A stretch of 64,000 nt of DNA from Microbacterium sp. NIBRBAC000506063. GTDB lineage: Bacteria > Actinomycetota > Actinomycetes > Actinomycetales > Microbacteriaceae. The position numbers were made by a program, and so were the translations under genes. The notes beneath the pieces were generated by a model. That model searched no databases. It had not been told where the DNA came from and saw only the letters and a list, made by a program, of their open reading frames with translations. The stretch is from NCBI RefSeq assembly GCF_017968845.1, contig NZ_CP072876.1:1302001-1366000 (forward strand), in the 5' to 3' direction. Positions 53,988-62,707 of this stretch are shown one piece after another. Each line of letters starts with the position of its first letter. Position 1 is the first letter of the stretch.

Positions 53988-54641
53988 TCAGGTGAATCGC
54001 GACAGCGTAGGCAGGGCCACCCCCTCCGCGTAGTGATCACCGATCGTTAGAAAGTCACCGTATCCGTCTGCGCCCTGCTCCTCGAAGGTAACGTGCAGGT
54101 CGGAGAACCGGTCGATTAGGTCGTAGTCGGCGTTCTTCTTTCGTTCAAACCCGTCTTCTACAAGGATTCGACGTCCACCTCTGAAAGGACGACGATAAAG
54201 CAAATTCCGGGAGTCTAGGAATACGTGTGTGTAGTTAGTCGTTGGGAGGCCATTCGCGAGCCCGCGACCATCAGTGAACCCAGCATGAACCAACGTGAGC
54301 GGTCGAGAATCATGCTGCGCGACTAGAGACAAAGCTGTTTCGGTAGTCATCGCATTGGTGAGCAACAAGGCCGGCGATATCCCATCATTACCCTCATAGT
54401 TCTCGCGAAGGTAGCCGGCAAGGCCTTCGCCGTCGTGGCGATGATCACCGTGCCGCGGATTGACGATCACAGACGCGGACGCGCCTTGAATCACGAGTTC
54501 TTGAAGCGTCCTGTGAAGCCCGCTAAAGGTCTCCCGAACCGGCTCAATAATTGGGTTGAACCCGGCATCAGCGATGACACTCGCGGACTCTTTGATCGCC
54601 AAGAGCTCGAACTGCTTACCGCGGAAGAACGGAAAGTACAT
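53988..54641 (-). CDS. sce7725-family protein
   Basis: 217 residues from ATG 54641 (MYFPFFRGKQFELLAIKESA). The opening motif MYFPxxRGKQxELxA defines the sce7725 (beta-protein-like) family, of unknown biochemistry. Further motifs: NPRHGDHRHDGEGLAGYL, PALLLTNAMT and LDSRNLLYRRPFRGGRRILVEDGFERKKNADY. It starts 11 nt after the sce7726 stop, the usual order of this pair. Confidence 0.88.
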   Translation of the reverse strand: MYFPFFRGKQFELLAIKESASVIADAGFNPIIEPVRETFSGLHRTLQELVIQGASASVIVNPRHGDHRHDGEGLAGYLRENYEGNDGISPALLLTNAMTTETALSLVAQHDSRPLTLVHAGFTDGRGLANGLPTTNYTHVFLDSRNLLYRRPFRGGRRILVEDGFERKKNADYDLIDRFSDLHVTFEEQGADGYGDFLTIGDHYAEGVALPTLSRFT

Positions 54642-54652
54642 AAAGATGTGTC

Positions 54653-55542
54653 CTAACTCCAGGCGAGAACAGTAGAGAGTGTCTGCCAAGTGGCCGACTG
54701 CAAGTTCTTCTGCGCGCTTGACGAGAGGTCGGCAGAGAGAATCGCGGCACTCAGAGGTTTGGGAAGCTGCTTGATGAACGGCTCCAACCCGGCGCGCGAT
54801 CTACTTGACTTCAGCACTGTTACGGCCTTCGCATGAACATCAACTGAGCGAAGCTCGGCGAACACTGCGCGCAGCTCGCTCCAGCGACGTGTGTTCGGCA
54901 CATCGGGGAAGGGCACGTTCAGTGCTTGCAGGACTCGTATCGCTTCATCGACCCGCAGCGTGGCGAGGATTGACAGTGAGCGGGTTCGCTCCGGCAGGTT
55001 CACGGCCTCTCGGACAGATTGAACCCGAAACCTAGACGACAGGACGAGCACGCCTACGTCATCCGGTGCGAGACGCAATACCTCGTCCGCCTGCGCAGGG
55101 CTGGTTACGATGTTCACGCTCGCAAACACCGATCGGTAGTCTGCGAGCTGACTCGGAAGCCGCTGGAACGAGTCGCGTTCGGACTTTATCTCGTACGCGG
55201 TCGAGGTCCCATTCAGAACAACGACATCTGCTTTGGAGCTCCCGGCTCGCAATTCGTTTAGAACCGTCGTTGTCCGGAGATTGTGCTTGCCTAGGACGAT
55301 CTTCTGCGTGACGGCGGACCGATAGACATAATCGTCACGGTTCCCAAGCTGCCTTAGCGTCGAGAAGGCCAGCTCGAATACATCGGCCAGTGACGCATTG
55401 GAGGGGAGTTCCTCGGGATGCGCGTCTCCGTGAGCAAGCGCGCCAACAATGGAGATCGGCCCTCCTTGCCAAGTTCGCGCACTACGGAGGGCGAAAAGAT
55501 CCGGGACAGGGCTGCCAACTCCCGCTTCGTGGAGGCGATCAT
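54653..55542 (-). CDS. sce7726-family protein with PD-(D/E)xK nuclease motif
   Basis: About 296 residues after one repair near 55420 (coding ATCCCGAGG needs one more C, giving TRIPEELPSNASL). The conserved N-terminus is SPSVVRELGKEGRSPLLARLL. The core is NELRAGSSKADVVVLNGTSTAYEIKSERDSF: Glu97, Asp106 and Glu118-x-Lys120 form an E...D...ExK set of the restriction-endonuclease fold. The remaining half is helical and unassigned. Start ATG 55542. I infer a DNA-acting effector in an operon with sce7725 and RES. Confidence 0.87.
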
Positions 55543-55777
55543 GGTGTCCTACTCGTTGGGCCTGGGTCGCCCTCATTCTAGCTAGCAGGTAGCCGGACGT
55601 GCGCGCGACTCACTCATCAGGAGGCAGGGCGTCTATCAGCCGACGTCGGACCTCCGCCCAGCGACTGCGCGGCGGGATACCCGCCGCGCAAGGACGCGCA
55701 GAACTCCGCCTATGCTGACCGCTCGCTTGTGCGTACTTTTGCTGAATGTGTTCAGCTTGGGGGCGAGTGCGTCGCCG

Positions 55778-56317
55778 TCACCCGATCGCGTGCTCGTGCA
55801 CGCCCGTGCTCGCTGAGACCCCGTTGAGGTCGAGGTACAGCTGACCTTCGGTGACCGACACGGTGGCGGTGTTGCGGCGGGCGAGGGCGGCGACCGCCGT
55901 GTCGATGAAGGCGGGCTCGAACGAGCGCACGACGATGTCGCCGGAGCGGTGGATGGTCTTGCCCTCCCACGCGGCGAGCACCTTCGTCGGATCGCGGTGG
56001 GTGTACACGGCGACGCGGCCTGCGAGCTTGCTGCCGAAGTGCAGGCGTGCGGCATCCGGGGCTCCGACTTCGATCCACGCGGTGACGCTCCCGGTCGCGT
56101 CACGCACGAGCACCGCCGGTTCTTCGGTGGAGGAGATGCCGCCGCCGAAGGCGATGCCTTCTTCGAGCTCGAGGCAGTAGGCGAGCACTCGCGTCACCAT
56201 GTAGGCGTCGGTCTCGGACGGATGCCGCGCCACGCGCAGCGTGATGCTGTCGTAGACCCCACGGTCGACTTCGGCGACGTCGATGTCGAAGGTGTGGATC
56301 GTCGCGCCGGCTGCCAT
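55778..56317 (-). CDS. yaeQ: YaeQ family protein
   Basis: 179 residues. ATIHTFDIDVAEVDRGVYDSITLRVARHPSETDAYMVTRVLAYCLEL, then GISSTEEPAVLVRDATGSVTAWIEVGAPDAARL and VAVYTH, are the YaeQ hallmarks. The family has a PD-(D/E)xK-related fold but no established reaction. It has chromosomal-type G+C, so it is probably core genome lying between two accessory blocks. Confidence 0.92.
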   Translation of the reverse strand: MAAGATIHTFDIDVAEVDRGVYDSITLRVARHPSETDAYMVTRVLAYCLELEEGIAFGGGISSTEEPAVLVRDATGSVTAWIEVGAPDAARLHFGSKLAGRVAVYTHRDPTKVLAAWEGKTIHRSGDIVVRSFEPAFIDTAVAALARRNTATVSVTEGQLYLDLNGVSASTGVHEHAIG

Positions 56318-56327
56318 GGGGTCGAGC

Positions 56328-56556
56328 CTACGGGAGGGCGAGAGTCGCGTGGCCAGGGTAACGTGAGCGCTCTTCGAAGCCGATCGTCGCGTCGATCGCG
56401 CGAACGTCTTCGCCCGGTCGGGGCTCGCCGCAACCGAACTCGGCATGGCTGCAGACTAGCTGCAGGTAGTCCAACGCCGAATCGGCCCTGGACGGCGGAG
56501 AGCGACATCGTCGGCGCGGGCGATGGCGTCGACCCGTCTCCGCTGCGCGCTGCCAT
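56328..56556 (-). other. Possible gene remnant in the 310-bp gap before the defence operon
   Basis: The minus strand reads DYLQLVCSHAEFGCGEPRPGEDVRAIDATIGFEERSRYPGHATLALP with ordinary composition, unlike shadow frames. Upstream the frame turns Arg/Pro-rich and another frame (MSLSAVQGRFGVGLPAASLQP) looks better, so a break near 56475 is possible. No family was recognised. Confidence 0.3.
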
Positions 56557-56565
56557 GTCATCCTG

Positions 56566-56602
56566 CCCCCGATAGGATCGGGGGAACCGGGCTAGACCCG
56601 GT
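56566..56602 (+). promoter_or_regulatory. Two adjacent hairpins before the HTH gene
   Basis: CCCCCGAT-AGG-ATCGGGGG (56566-56584) and ACCGGG-CTAGA-CCCGGT (56586-56602), followed by GTAGGAGG and the GTG start at 56627. They could be operators for the small HTH protein, a leader structure, or an island edge. Confidence 0.5.
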
Positions 56603-56626
56603 CTGATTCGGCGTAGGAGGTCGCTC

Positions 56627-56815
56627 GTGACTGAGCCTTGGCTCTCGGCTGACGATATAGCGACTCACCTCGGCGTGACGAAGGACACCGTCTACGCCTG
56701 GATCGCAGAAAAGGACATGCCCGCCCACAAGGTCGGTCGCCTCTGGAAGTTCCAGGCGACCGAGATCGACAAGTGGGTGCGTAGCGGTCGCGCGGGAACG
56801 GTGGACGAAGGGTGA
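56627..56815 (+). CDS. Small helix-turn-helix (excisionase-type) protein
   Basis: 62 residues from GTG 56627. LSADDIATHLGVTKDTVYAWIAEKDMPAHKVGRLWKFQATEIDKWVRSG is a MerR-like HTH_17 domain. Such proteins can be phage excisionases, but no integrase or phage gene is nearby, so I infer a regulator of the restriction-type operon that follows 55 nt downstream. GTAGGAGG sits 6-7 nt before the start. Confidence 0.85.
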   Translation: MTEPWLSADDIATHLGVTKDTVYAWIAEKDMPAHKVGRLWKFQATEIDKWVRSGRAGTVDEG

Positions 56816-56870
56816 CCGACGTGCCACACAACCAAATCGTGTCCACGCGATGCCGAGCAGGTGTTACGCG

Positions 56871-59555
56871 ATGAGGCTCAACCTGAAGTCCGTCGAGGAG
56901 CGCGTCCGCCCGCTCGGCGGGCGCAGCAGCTACGACCGCGAGTTCATCTTCGAGATGCTCGCCGCCTACGGGCGCTCGTCGAGCAACATCACCCGGCTGC
57001 GCAACGGCTCGCTCAACGTCGCGGACGATCCGACCACCGAGGTCGCGCAGAAGAACGTCGTCTACTTCAAGGAGACGACGGACGACCTCTACGCCGTCAT
57101 CGACGATCTTCGCAGTGCGCCTCCTGTTGTGCGCTACAGCACGCGCTTCGTCATCGTCACGGACTACAGCGACCTTCTTGCCGTCGACACGAAGACCGGC
57201 GAGACGCTCGCCATCCCGATCTCGGACATCGACAAACACTTCACCTTCTTCTTGCCCTGGGCAGGCATGGAGAAGGCGCAGTACGTTGCCGAAGCGCACG
57301 CTGACGTCAAGGCCGCCGAGCGCATGGCGAAGCTGTTCGATGAGCTGCTGGCGATCAACCCCGAGCTCAACACCACGATAATCGGCCGCCATGCCCTCAA
57401 CGTCTTCTTCACCCGCCTCCTGTTCTGCTTCTTCGCGGAGGACACCGGCATCTTTCGCGAAGGCCAGTTCACCGGGGCCGTTGGCACGCTTACGCAGCCC
57501 GATGGCTCCGACGTCAGTCAGCTCCTGACCGATCTCTTCACCGCGCTCGACACGGCAGATACAGCTGACAAGCCGACGCACCTCGCCGGCTTCCCCTATG
57601 TCAACGGGCGCCTGTTCGCGGTCGAGGCACATCACACAGTGCCGGCCTTCAACAAGAAGGCTCGCGACCTGCTGCTGGAGAGCGGTCGACTGCTCTGGAA
57701 CGAGATCAACCCCGACATCTTCGGCTCCATGTTTCAGGCGGTCGTCACGCCCGGCCAGCGTTCCGATCTCGGGCAGCACTACACGTCGGTGCCGAACATC
57801 CTCAAGACCATCGAGCCGCTGTTCCTCGACGGCCTCAAGGAGCAGTTCGACGCCGCCTTCGATAGTGTGTCGAAGCTTGAGGCTCTGCTGCGGCGCATCG
57901 CGCAGATCAAGGTATTCGACCCCGCCTGTGGCTCGGGCAACTTCCTGGTCATTGCCTATAAGGAGTTGCGCAAGGTCGAGCACGCCATCCTGGAGAGACT
58001 GACGCAGCTCGACCTGCGGCACCAGACGCTGTACGCCGAGTCCAAGATCAACATCGAGAACTTCTACGGGCTCGAACTGGATGACTTCGCCGTCGAGGTC
58101 GCAATCCTCTCGCTCTGGATCGCCAAGCATCAGATGAACCGCGAGTTCTTCGAGAAGTTCAGGCTCAACATCCCGCTCATCCCGCTGAAGGAGACCGGGC
58201 AGATCAAGCAGGGCAACGCCGCCCGTGTCGACTGGAATAGCGTCTGCCCGAACAATGGATCGGAAGAGATCTACCTAATCGGGAACCCGCCGTACGCGGG
58301 TGCGAAGGTTCAGAGCAAGGATCAGAAGGCAGACTACGATCACGTCTTCGGCAGGCGTCCTTACTCCAAGAATCTCGACTACATCGCGCTGTGGTTCGTC
58401 AAGGGTGCTGACTACATCGTGGGTACGAAGGCGGAGCTCGCCTTCGTGACAACCAACTCCGTTGCCCAGGGCGAGCACGTCGGCCTCATATTCCCGATGA
58501 TCTTCGACATGGGCCTGGAGATCGGGTTCGCCTACACCTCGTTCAAGTGGGAGAACAACGCCAAGCGAAACGCTGGCGTGACGGTCGCGGTCATCAACCT
58601 CCGCAATACGGGGCCGGGACTGAAGTACATCTACACCGATGATCTTCGCATCGAGGCACAGAACGTCAATGGCTATCTTGCTGACGGCGTCAATGTAGTC
58701 ATCGAGCGGCGCAAGACGCCGCTTGGCGCTGCGCTTCCTGGGATGGTTTTCGGCTCGATGCCTCGTGACGGCGGTGGCCTCATACTGTCACCGGTTGAGC
58801 GAGAGCAGATGATCGCTGACGACCCGCGTAGCGAGCAGTTCATCAAGCGCTACATGGGGTCTTCGGAAGCTATCAGCGGTGGCGAGAGGTACTGCTTGTG
58901 GATTCCAGATACCTCAGCCGCACTTGCGCGATCGATCGCTCCCATAGCCGCTCGGCTTGATCGCGTCGCCTCCGAACGCGCCCAGAGCAAGGCTGGGAGC
59001 ACCGCTGCATATGCGGCACAACCCCATCGCTTTGTGCAGATCAGCTACAAGCCGACCGAGTCGATCATCGTTCCGAGCATCTCGTCTGGGCGGCGCGAGT
59101 ACATTCCGGTGGATTACCTCAGCCCAGAGACAGTCATTTCGAACAAGGGCTTCGCGGTCTACGACGCCGAGCCTTGGGTGTTCGCCGTTCTGACTTCGAA
59201 GATGCACATGGTGTGGGTGAACGCCGTTTCGGGTCGGATGCGTGAGGACTACCAGTACTCCAACACGATCGTCTACAACAACTTCCCGGTGCCGCCTCTG
59301 ACTGCTCCTGCCAAGGAGAAGCTCACGGACGCTGCCCTTCGTGTGCTCGATGTGCGCGAGTATCACTCGGAGAAGACGTTGGCGGAGTTGTACGACCCCG
59401 ACCTGATGCCCGACGATCTTCGGCTGGCGCATCAAGAGCTGGACGAGCTCGTCGATTCCGTGTATCGCAAGCGGGGCTTCGACAACGACGAAGAGCGTCT
59501 GTCGTATCTCTTCGGTATGTATGAACAGTTGAATGCCGAGGAGAAGCGCAAGTGA
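56871..59555 (+). CDS. MmeI-like DNA adenine methyltransferase lacking a clear nuclease motif
   Basis: 894 residues from ATG 56871 (AGG 9 nt upstream). N-terminal domain about 1-150 (FIFEMLAAYGRSSSNITRLRNG, RFVIVTDYSDLLAVDTKTGETL, FFLPWAG); helical spacer about 150-340; methyltransferase with motif I FDPACGSGNF at 349-358 and motif IV NPPY at 472-475; then target recognition (about 620-800) and a C-terminal helical part. In MmeI the N-domain has a PD-(D/E)xK nuclease; the equivalent strand here reads VVYFKE without the ExK pair, so cutting is probably done by another subunit. The stop overlaps the helicase start (GTGA). Confidence 0.9.
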   Translation: MRLNLKSVEERVRPLGGRSSYDREFIFEMLAAYGRSSSNITRLRNGSLNVADDPTTEVAQKNVVYFKETTDDLYAVIDDLRSAPPVVRYSTRFVIVTDYSDLLAVDTKTGETLAIPISDIDKHFTFFLPWAGMEKAQYVAEAHADVKAAERMAKLFDELLAINPELNTTIIGRHALNVFFTRLLFCFFAEDTGIFREGQFTGAVGTLTQPDGSDVSQLLTDLFTALDTADTADKPTHLAGFPYVNGRLFAVEAHHTVPAFNKKARDLLLESGRLLWNEINPDIFGSMFQAVVTPGQRSDLGQHYTSVPNILKTIEPLFLDGLKEQFDAAFDSVSKLEALLRRIAQIKVFDPACGSGNFLVIAYKELRKVEHAILERLTQLDLRHQTLYAESKINIENFYGLELDDFAVEVAILSLWIAKHQMNREFFEKFRLNIPLIPLKETGQIKQGNAARVDWNSVCPNNGSEEIYLIGNPPYAGAKVQSKDQKADYDHVFGRRPYSKNLDYIALWFVKGADYIVGTKAELAFVTTNSVAQGEHVGLIFPMIFDMGLEIGFAYTSFKWENNAKRNAGVTVAVINLRNTGPGLKYIYTDDLRIEAQNVNGYLADGVNVVIERRKTPLGAALPGMVFGSMPRDGGGLILSPVEREQMIADDPRSEQFIKRYMGSSEAISGGERYCLWIPDTSAALARSIAPIAARLDRVASERAQSKAGSTAAYAAQPHRFVQISYKPTESIIVPSISSGRREYIPVDYLSPETVISNKGFAVYDAEPWVFAVLTSKMHMVWVNAVSGRMREDYQYSNTIVYNNFPVPPLTAPAKEKLTDAALRVLDVREYHSEKTLAELYDPDLMPDDLRLAHQELDELVDSVYRKRGFDNDEERLSYLFGMYEQLNAEEKRK

Positions 59556-61518
59556 CCGCGATCAAGAAGCCGACGAACGTCGTCAATGTGCAGTACGCGC
59601 AGACTGGCAGCAGCGTCCACACCAACGAGCTCGGCATGCGCGAGATGCAGCAGCGGGTGTGGGCGGAGCGTGGTGCGCAGTATCTGCTGGTCAAGGCACC
59701 GCCGGCCTCGGGCAAGTCTCGCGCCCTGATGTTCGTGGCGCTCGACAAGCTCTACAACCAGGGCCGAAAGAAGGTCATCGTCGCCGTGCCGGAGCGCTCT
59801 ATTGGCGGCTCGTTCGCGACGACCAATCTGACCCAGTTCGGCTTCTTCGCGGATTGGGAGATCAAGGAGAAGAACAACCTCTGCACACCCGGCTCTCCTT
59901 CGGGCAAGGTGCAGCAATTCATCGACTTCCTAAACGGACCGGATGCCACGCTCGTCTGCACTCACGCGACGCTGCGTTTCGCCTACGAGAAGCTTCCCGC
60001 GTCGGCGTTCAATGGCACGGTGCTCGCCATCGACGAGTTCCACCACGTCTCCGCTGACACGGCGAGCAACCGCCTGGGTGACCTGCTCAAAGGTGTGATG
60101 GCCGGTTCGGACGCGCACATCGTCGCGATGACGGGCTCCTACTTCCGTGGCGACTCGGTGCCGGTGCTGGTGCCGGAGGACGAGGCCAAGTTCACACCGG
60201 TGACGTTCAACTACTACGACCAGCTCAACGGGTACGAGCATCTGAAGTCACTTGGCATTGGCCATCACTTCTACCAAGGCCGCTACACCAGCGCCATCGG
60301 CGAGATCCTCGATCTCGACAAGAAGACGATTCTCCATATCCCCAACGTCAACAGCGGCGAGTCGACCAAGGACAAGATCGAGGAGGTCGGCTTCATCCTC
60401 GACGCGATCGGTGAGGTGGTTAGCCAAGAGGAGACCGGCATCCTGCGGATGCGACGCCGCGACACTGGGGAGATCCTGCGGGTGGCGGATCTCGTCGATG
60501 ACACCGATCAGGTCGAGCGCGCCGAGACGCTGCACTACCTGACGTCGGTTGCGTCGAAGGATCGCGACGCCGTGGACATCATCATCGCGCTCGGTATGGC
60601 GAAGGAGGGCTTCGACTGGCCGTTCGCGGAGCATGCCCTCACTGTGGCTACCGGGCGTCGCTGACCGAGGTCATCCAGATCATCGGCCGGGTGACGAGAG
60701 ACAGCCCCGGCAAGAAACACGCGAAGTTCACCAACCTCATCGCTCAACCCGACGCGACCACCGACGAGGTGAAGCTGTCGGTCAACAGCATGCTCAAAGC
60801 GATCACGGCGTCCCTACTCATGGAGCAGGTGCTCGCGCCGAACTTCACCTTCAAGACCAAGACGGGCAACGATGACGCCCCGAAGCCAGGCGAACTGCGC
60901 ATCAAGGGCTTCAAGGAGCCCTCGACAGACCGTGTGAAGCAAATCGTCGCCACCGACCTGAACGACCTCAAGGCGACGATTCTGCAGGACGACACCTTCG
61001 TCAAAGCAGCGGCGGGCAACCTCGACGCCGAGGTCACGAACAAGGTGCTGATCCCGAAGATCATCCGCGAGCGGTATCCCGACCTCAACGAGAGCCAGGT
61101 CGAGGAGCTGCGTCAGCAGGTCGTCGTGGACTCGGTGATCAAGAATGGCGAGGTGAAGGAGGTTGGAGACAAGCGGTTCATCAAGATGTCGGACAAGTTC
61201 GTCAACATCGACGACATCGACATCAACCTGATCGACACGGTGAACCCATTCCAACGCGCCTTCGAGGTTCTCTCCAAGTCCGTAACACCGCAGGTGTTGC
61301 GCATCATCCAGGACACCATCACGGCGACCCGAATCGAGATCACTGAGGAAGAGGCGCTCCTGCTCTGGCCCAAGATCCAGCAGTTCGCCAAGGTTAACCG
61401 GCGCCAGCCTGACGTGCGCAGCGATGACCTGACCGAGAAGCGCTACGGTGAGGCGCTGCTGTTCCTGCGTAAGAAGAAGCGTGAGCACCAAGCCCAGCAG
61501 AGATTGCAGGAGTCATGA
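59552..61518 (+). CDS. SF2 DEAD/DEAH-type helicase of the restriction-like operon
   Basis: About 655 residues from GTG 59552. Walker A is APPASGKS (residues 49-56, Lys55), motif II is DEFHH (161-165), motif III-like is AMTGSYF, and motif VI is QIIGRVTRD at about 375. One base is missing near 60650: GTGGCTACC should be GTGGGCTACC, giving VGYRASLTEVIQIIGRVTRD. The C-terminal about 280 residues are a helical extension of unknown role. It probably moves on DNA for the methyltransferase/nuclease. It overlaps the next gene by 4 nt. Confidence 0.9.
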
Positions 61519-62669
61519 GCGGCGTCGACTTCCAGAGCATCTTCGACTCGGACGAAGACGGCCTCCTCGATACTCCGGAGAAGGCGCCCAAGCTGACGAG
61601 TTCCGATCGGCTGGAACGGTCGTTCCTGGAGATCGTCGAGTTCTATCGCGAGCACGGTCGGGTACCACGCTCGGACACCCGAGAGATCGCAGAGCGCAAG
61701 CTTGGCGCTCGGCTCGACGGTATCCTGGCGAACGAGGACAAGATCGCCGCGCTGAAGCACCTCGATGAGTTTGGGCTGCTCACAGAACCGGAAGCGCCAG
61801 CCTCGCTCGATGATCTGCTCGACGGTGACGATCTCGGGCTGCTCGATGACGGCACGGGGATCCTCGACACCTCTGACCTGCCACAGCGCAAGAGTCCCGA
61901 GGCGACCGCTGATGCTGCGCAGCGCGTTCGCGCAGAGGATTTCGAACAGTTCGAGCCGCTGTTCCAGCAGAAGCATGCGGAGTTAGCCGACGGTACCGCG
62001 AAGCTCGTGTCTTTCCCGGGTATGCAACACATCGTAGAGGGATCCTTTTTTGTCCTTAACGGGGTGATGCTCTTCATTGCCGATGTTGGCGAGACTCAGT
62101 ACAAGACGACCACGGTGCGCGTGAACCGACGTGAGCGGTTGCGCGTCATCTTCGAGAACGGGACTGAGTCCTCGATGTATCGCCAGTCGCTCGGTATCCG
62201 CATGGGCGAGGGACACGGCCAGGCTGTCGTCCCTGCCGCGTTTGAGTCGATCCTCGCCGACGACGTCGCGACGGGATACGTCTACGTCCTGCGCTCGCTG
62301 AGCGACGACCCGCAGATCGCAGGCATCGCGGACCTCCACAAGATCGGGTTCTCACGTGGTCCAGTGGAAGCGCGGATCGCCCACGCGGAGAAGCAGCCTA
62401 CGTATCTCATGGCTCCCGTGGAGATCCTGGCTAGTTATCGCACATACAACATGAAGACCTCGGCCCTGGAGAATCTTCTGCACCGAGTGTTTGCCGAGGT
62501 CAGACTCGACGTCAGCCAGGTCGGCAAAGACGGACGCCGCTACGAACCTTCTGAGTGGTACGTTGTTCCGCTCGAGGTGATCGACCAGGCGGTGGCAATG
62601 ATCGCGTCGGGCGGCATCGTCGACTTCGAGTACGACATGGTTAACAAGGCGCTCAAGCCGCGGGTGTGA
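61515..62669 (+). CDS. GIY-YIG (T5orf172/MUG113-type) nuclease
   Basis: 384 residues. The acidic N-terminal part (1-150) has a helical domain (RLERSFLEIVEFYREHGRVPRSDTREIAERKLGARLDGIL). The C-terminal GIY-YIG domain has GYVYVL (254-259), HKIGFSRGPVEARI (Arg287) and LENLLHRVF with Glu319. The GIY and YIG strands are GYVYV and KIG, with the catalytic Tyr, Arg and Glu in place. It supplies the cleavage activity that the MmeI-like protein seems to lack. Confidence 0.88.
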   Translation: MSGVDFQSIFDSDEDGLLDTPEKAPKLTSSDRLERSFLEIVEFYREHGRVPRSDTREIAERKLGARLDGILANEDKIAALKHLDEFGLLTEPEAPASLDDLLDGDDLGLLDDGTGILDTSDLPQRKSPEATADAAQRVRAEDFEQFEPLFQQKHAELADGTAKLVSFPGMQHIVEGSFFVLNGVMLFIADVGETQYKTTTVRVNRRERLRVIFENGTESSMYRQSLGIRMGEGHGQAVVPAAFESILADDVATGYVYVLRSLSDDPQIAGIADLHKIGFSRGPVEARIAHAEKQPTYLMAPVEILASYRTYNMKTSALENLLHRVFAEVRLDVSQVGKDGRRYEPSEWYVVPLEVIDQAVAMIASGGIVDFEYDMVNKALKPRV

Positions 62670-62707
62670 TGGTGAGCTACGCAAGTTAGAACGGGAGCAG
62701 ACCGCTA

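Noticed and set aside
56566..56602. tRNA gene or tRNA-derived att site
   Set aside because: The hairpins resemble a T-arm only loosely; no cloverleaf or anticodon arm can be drawn.
56627..56815. Prophage excisionase
   Set aside because: No integrase, att repeat or phage genes nearby; the protein sits right before the restriction-type operon, so a regulator fits better.
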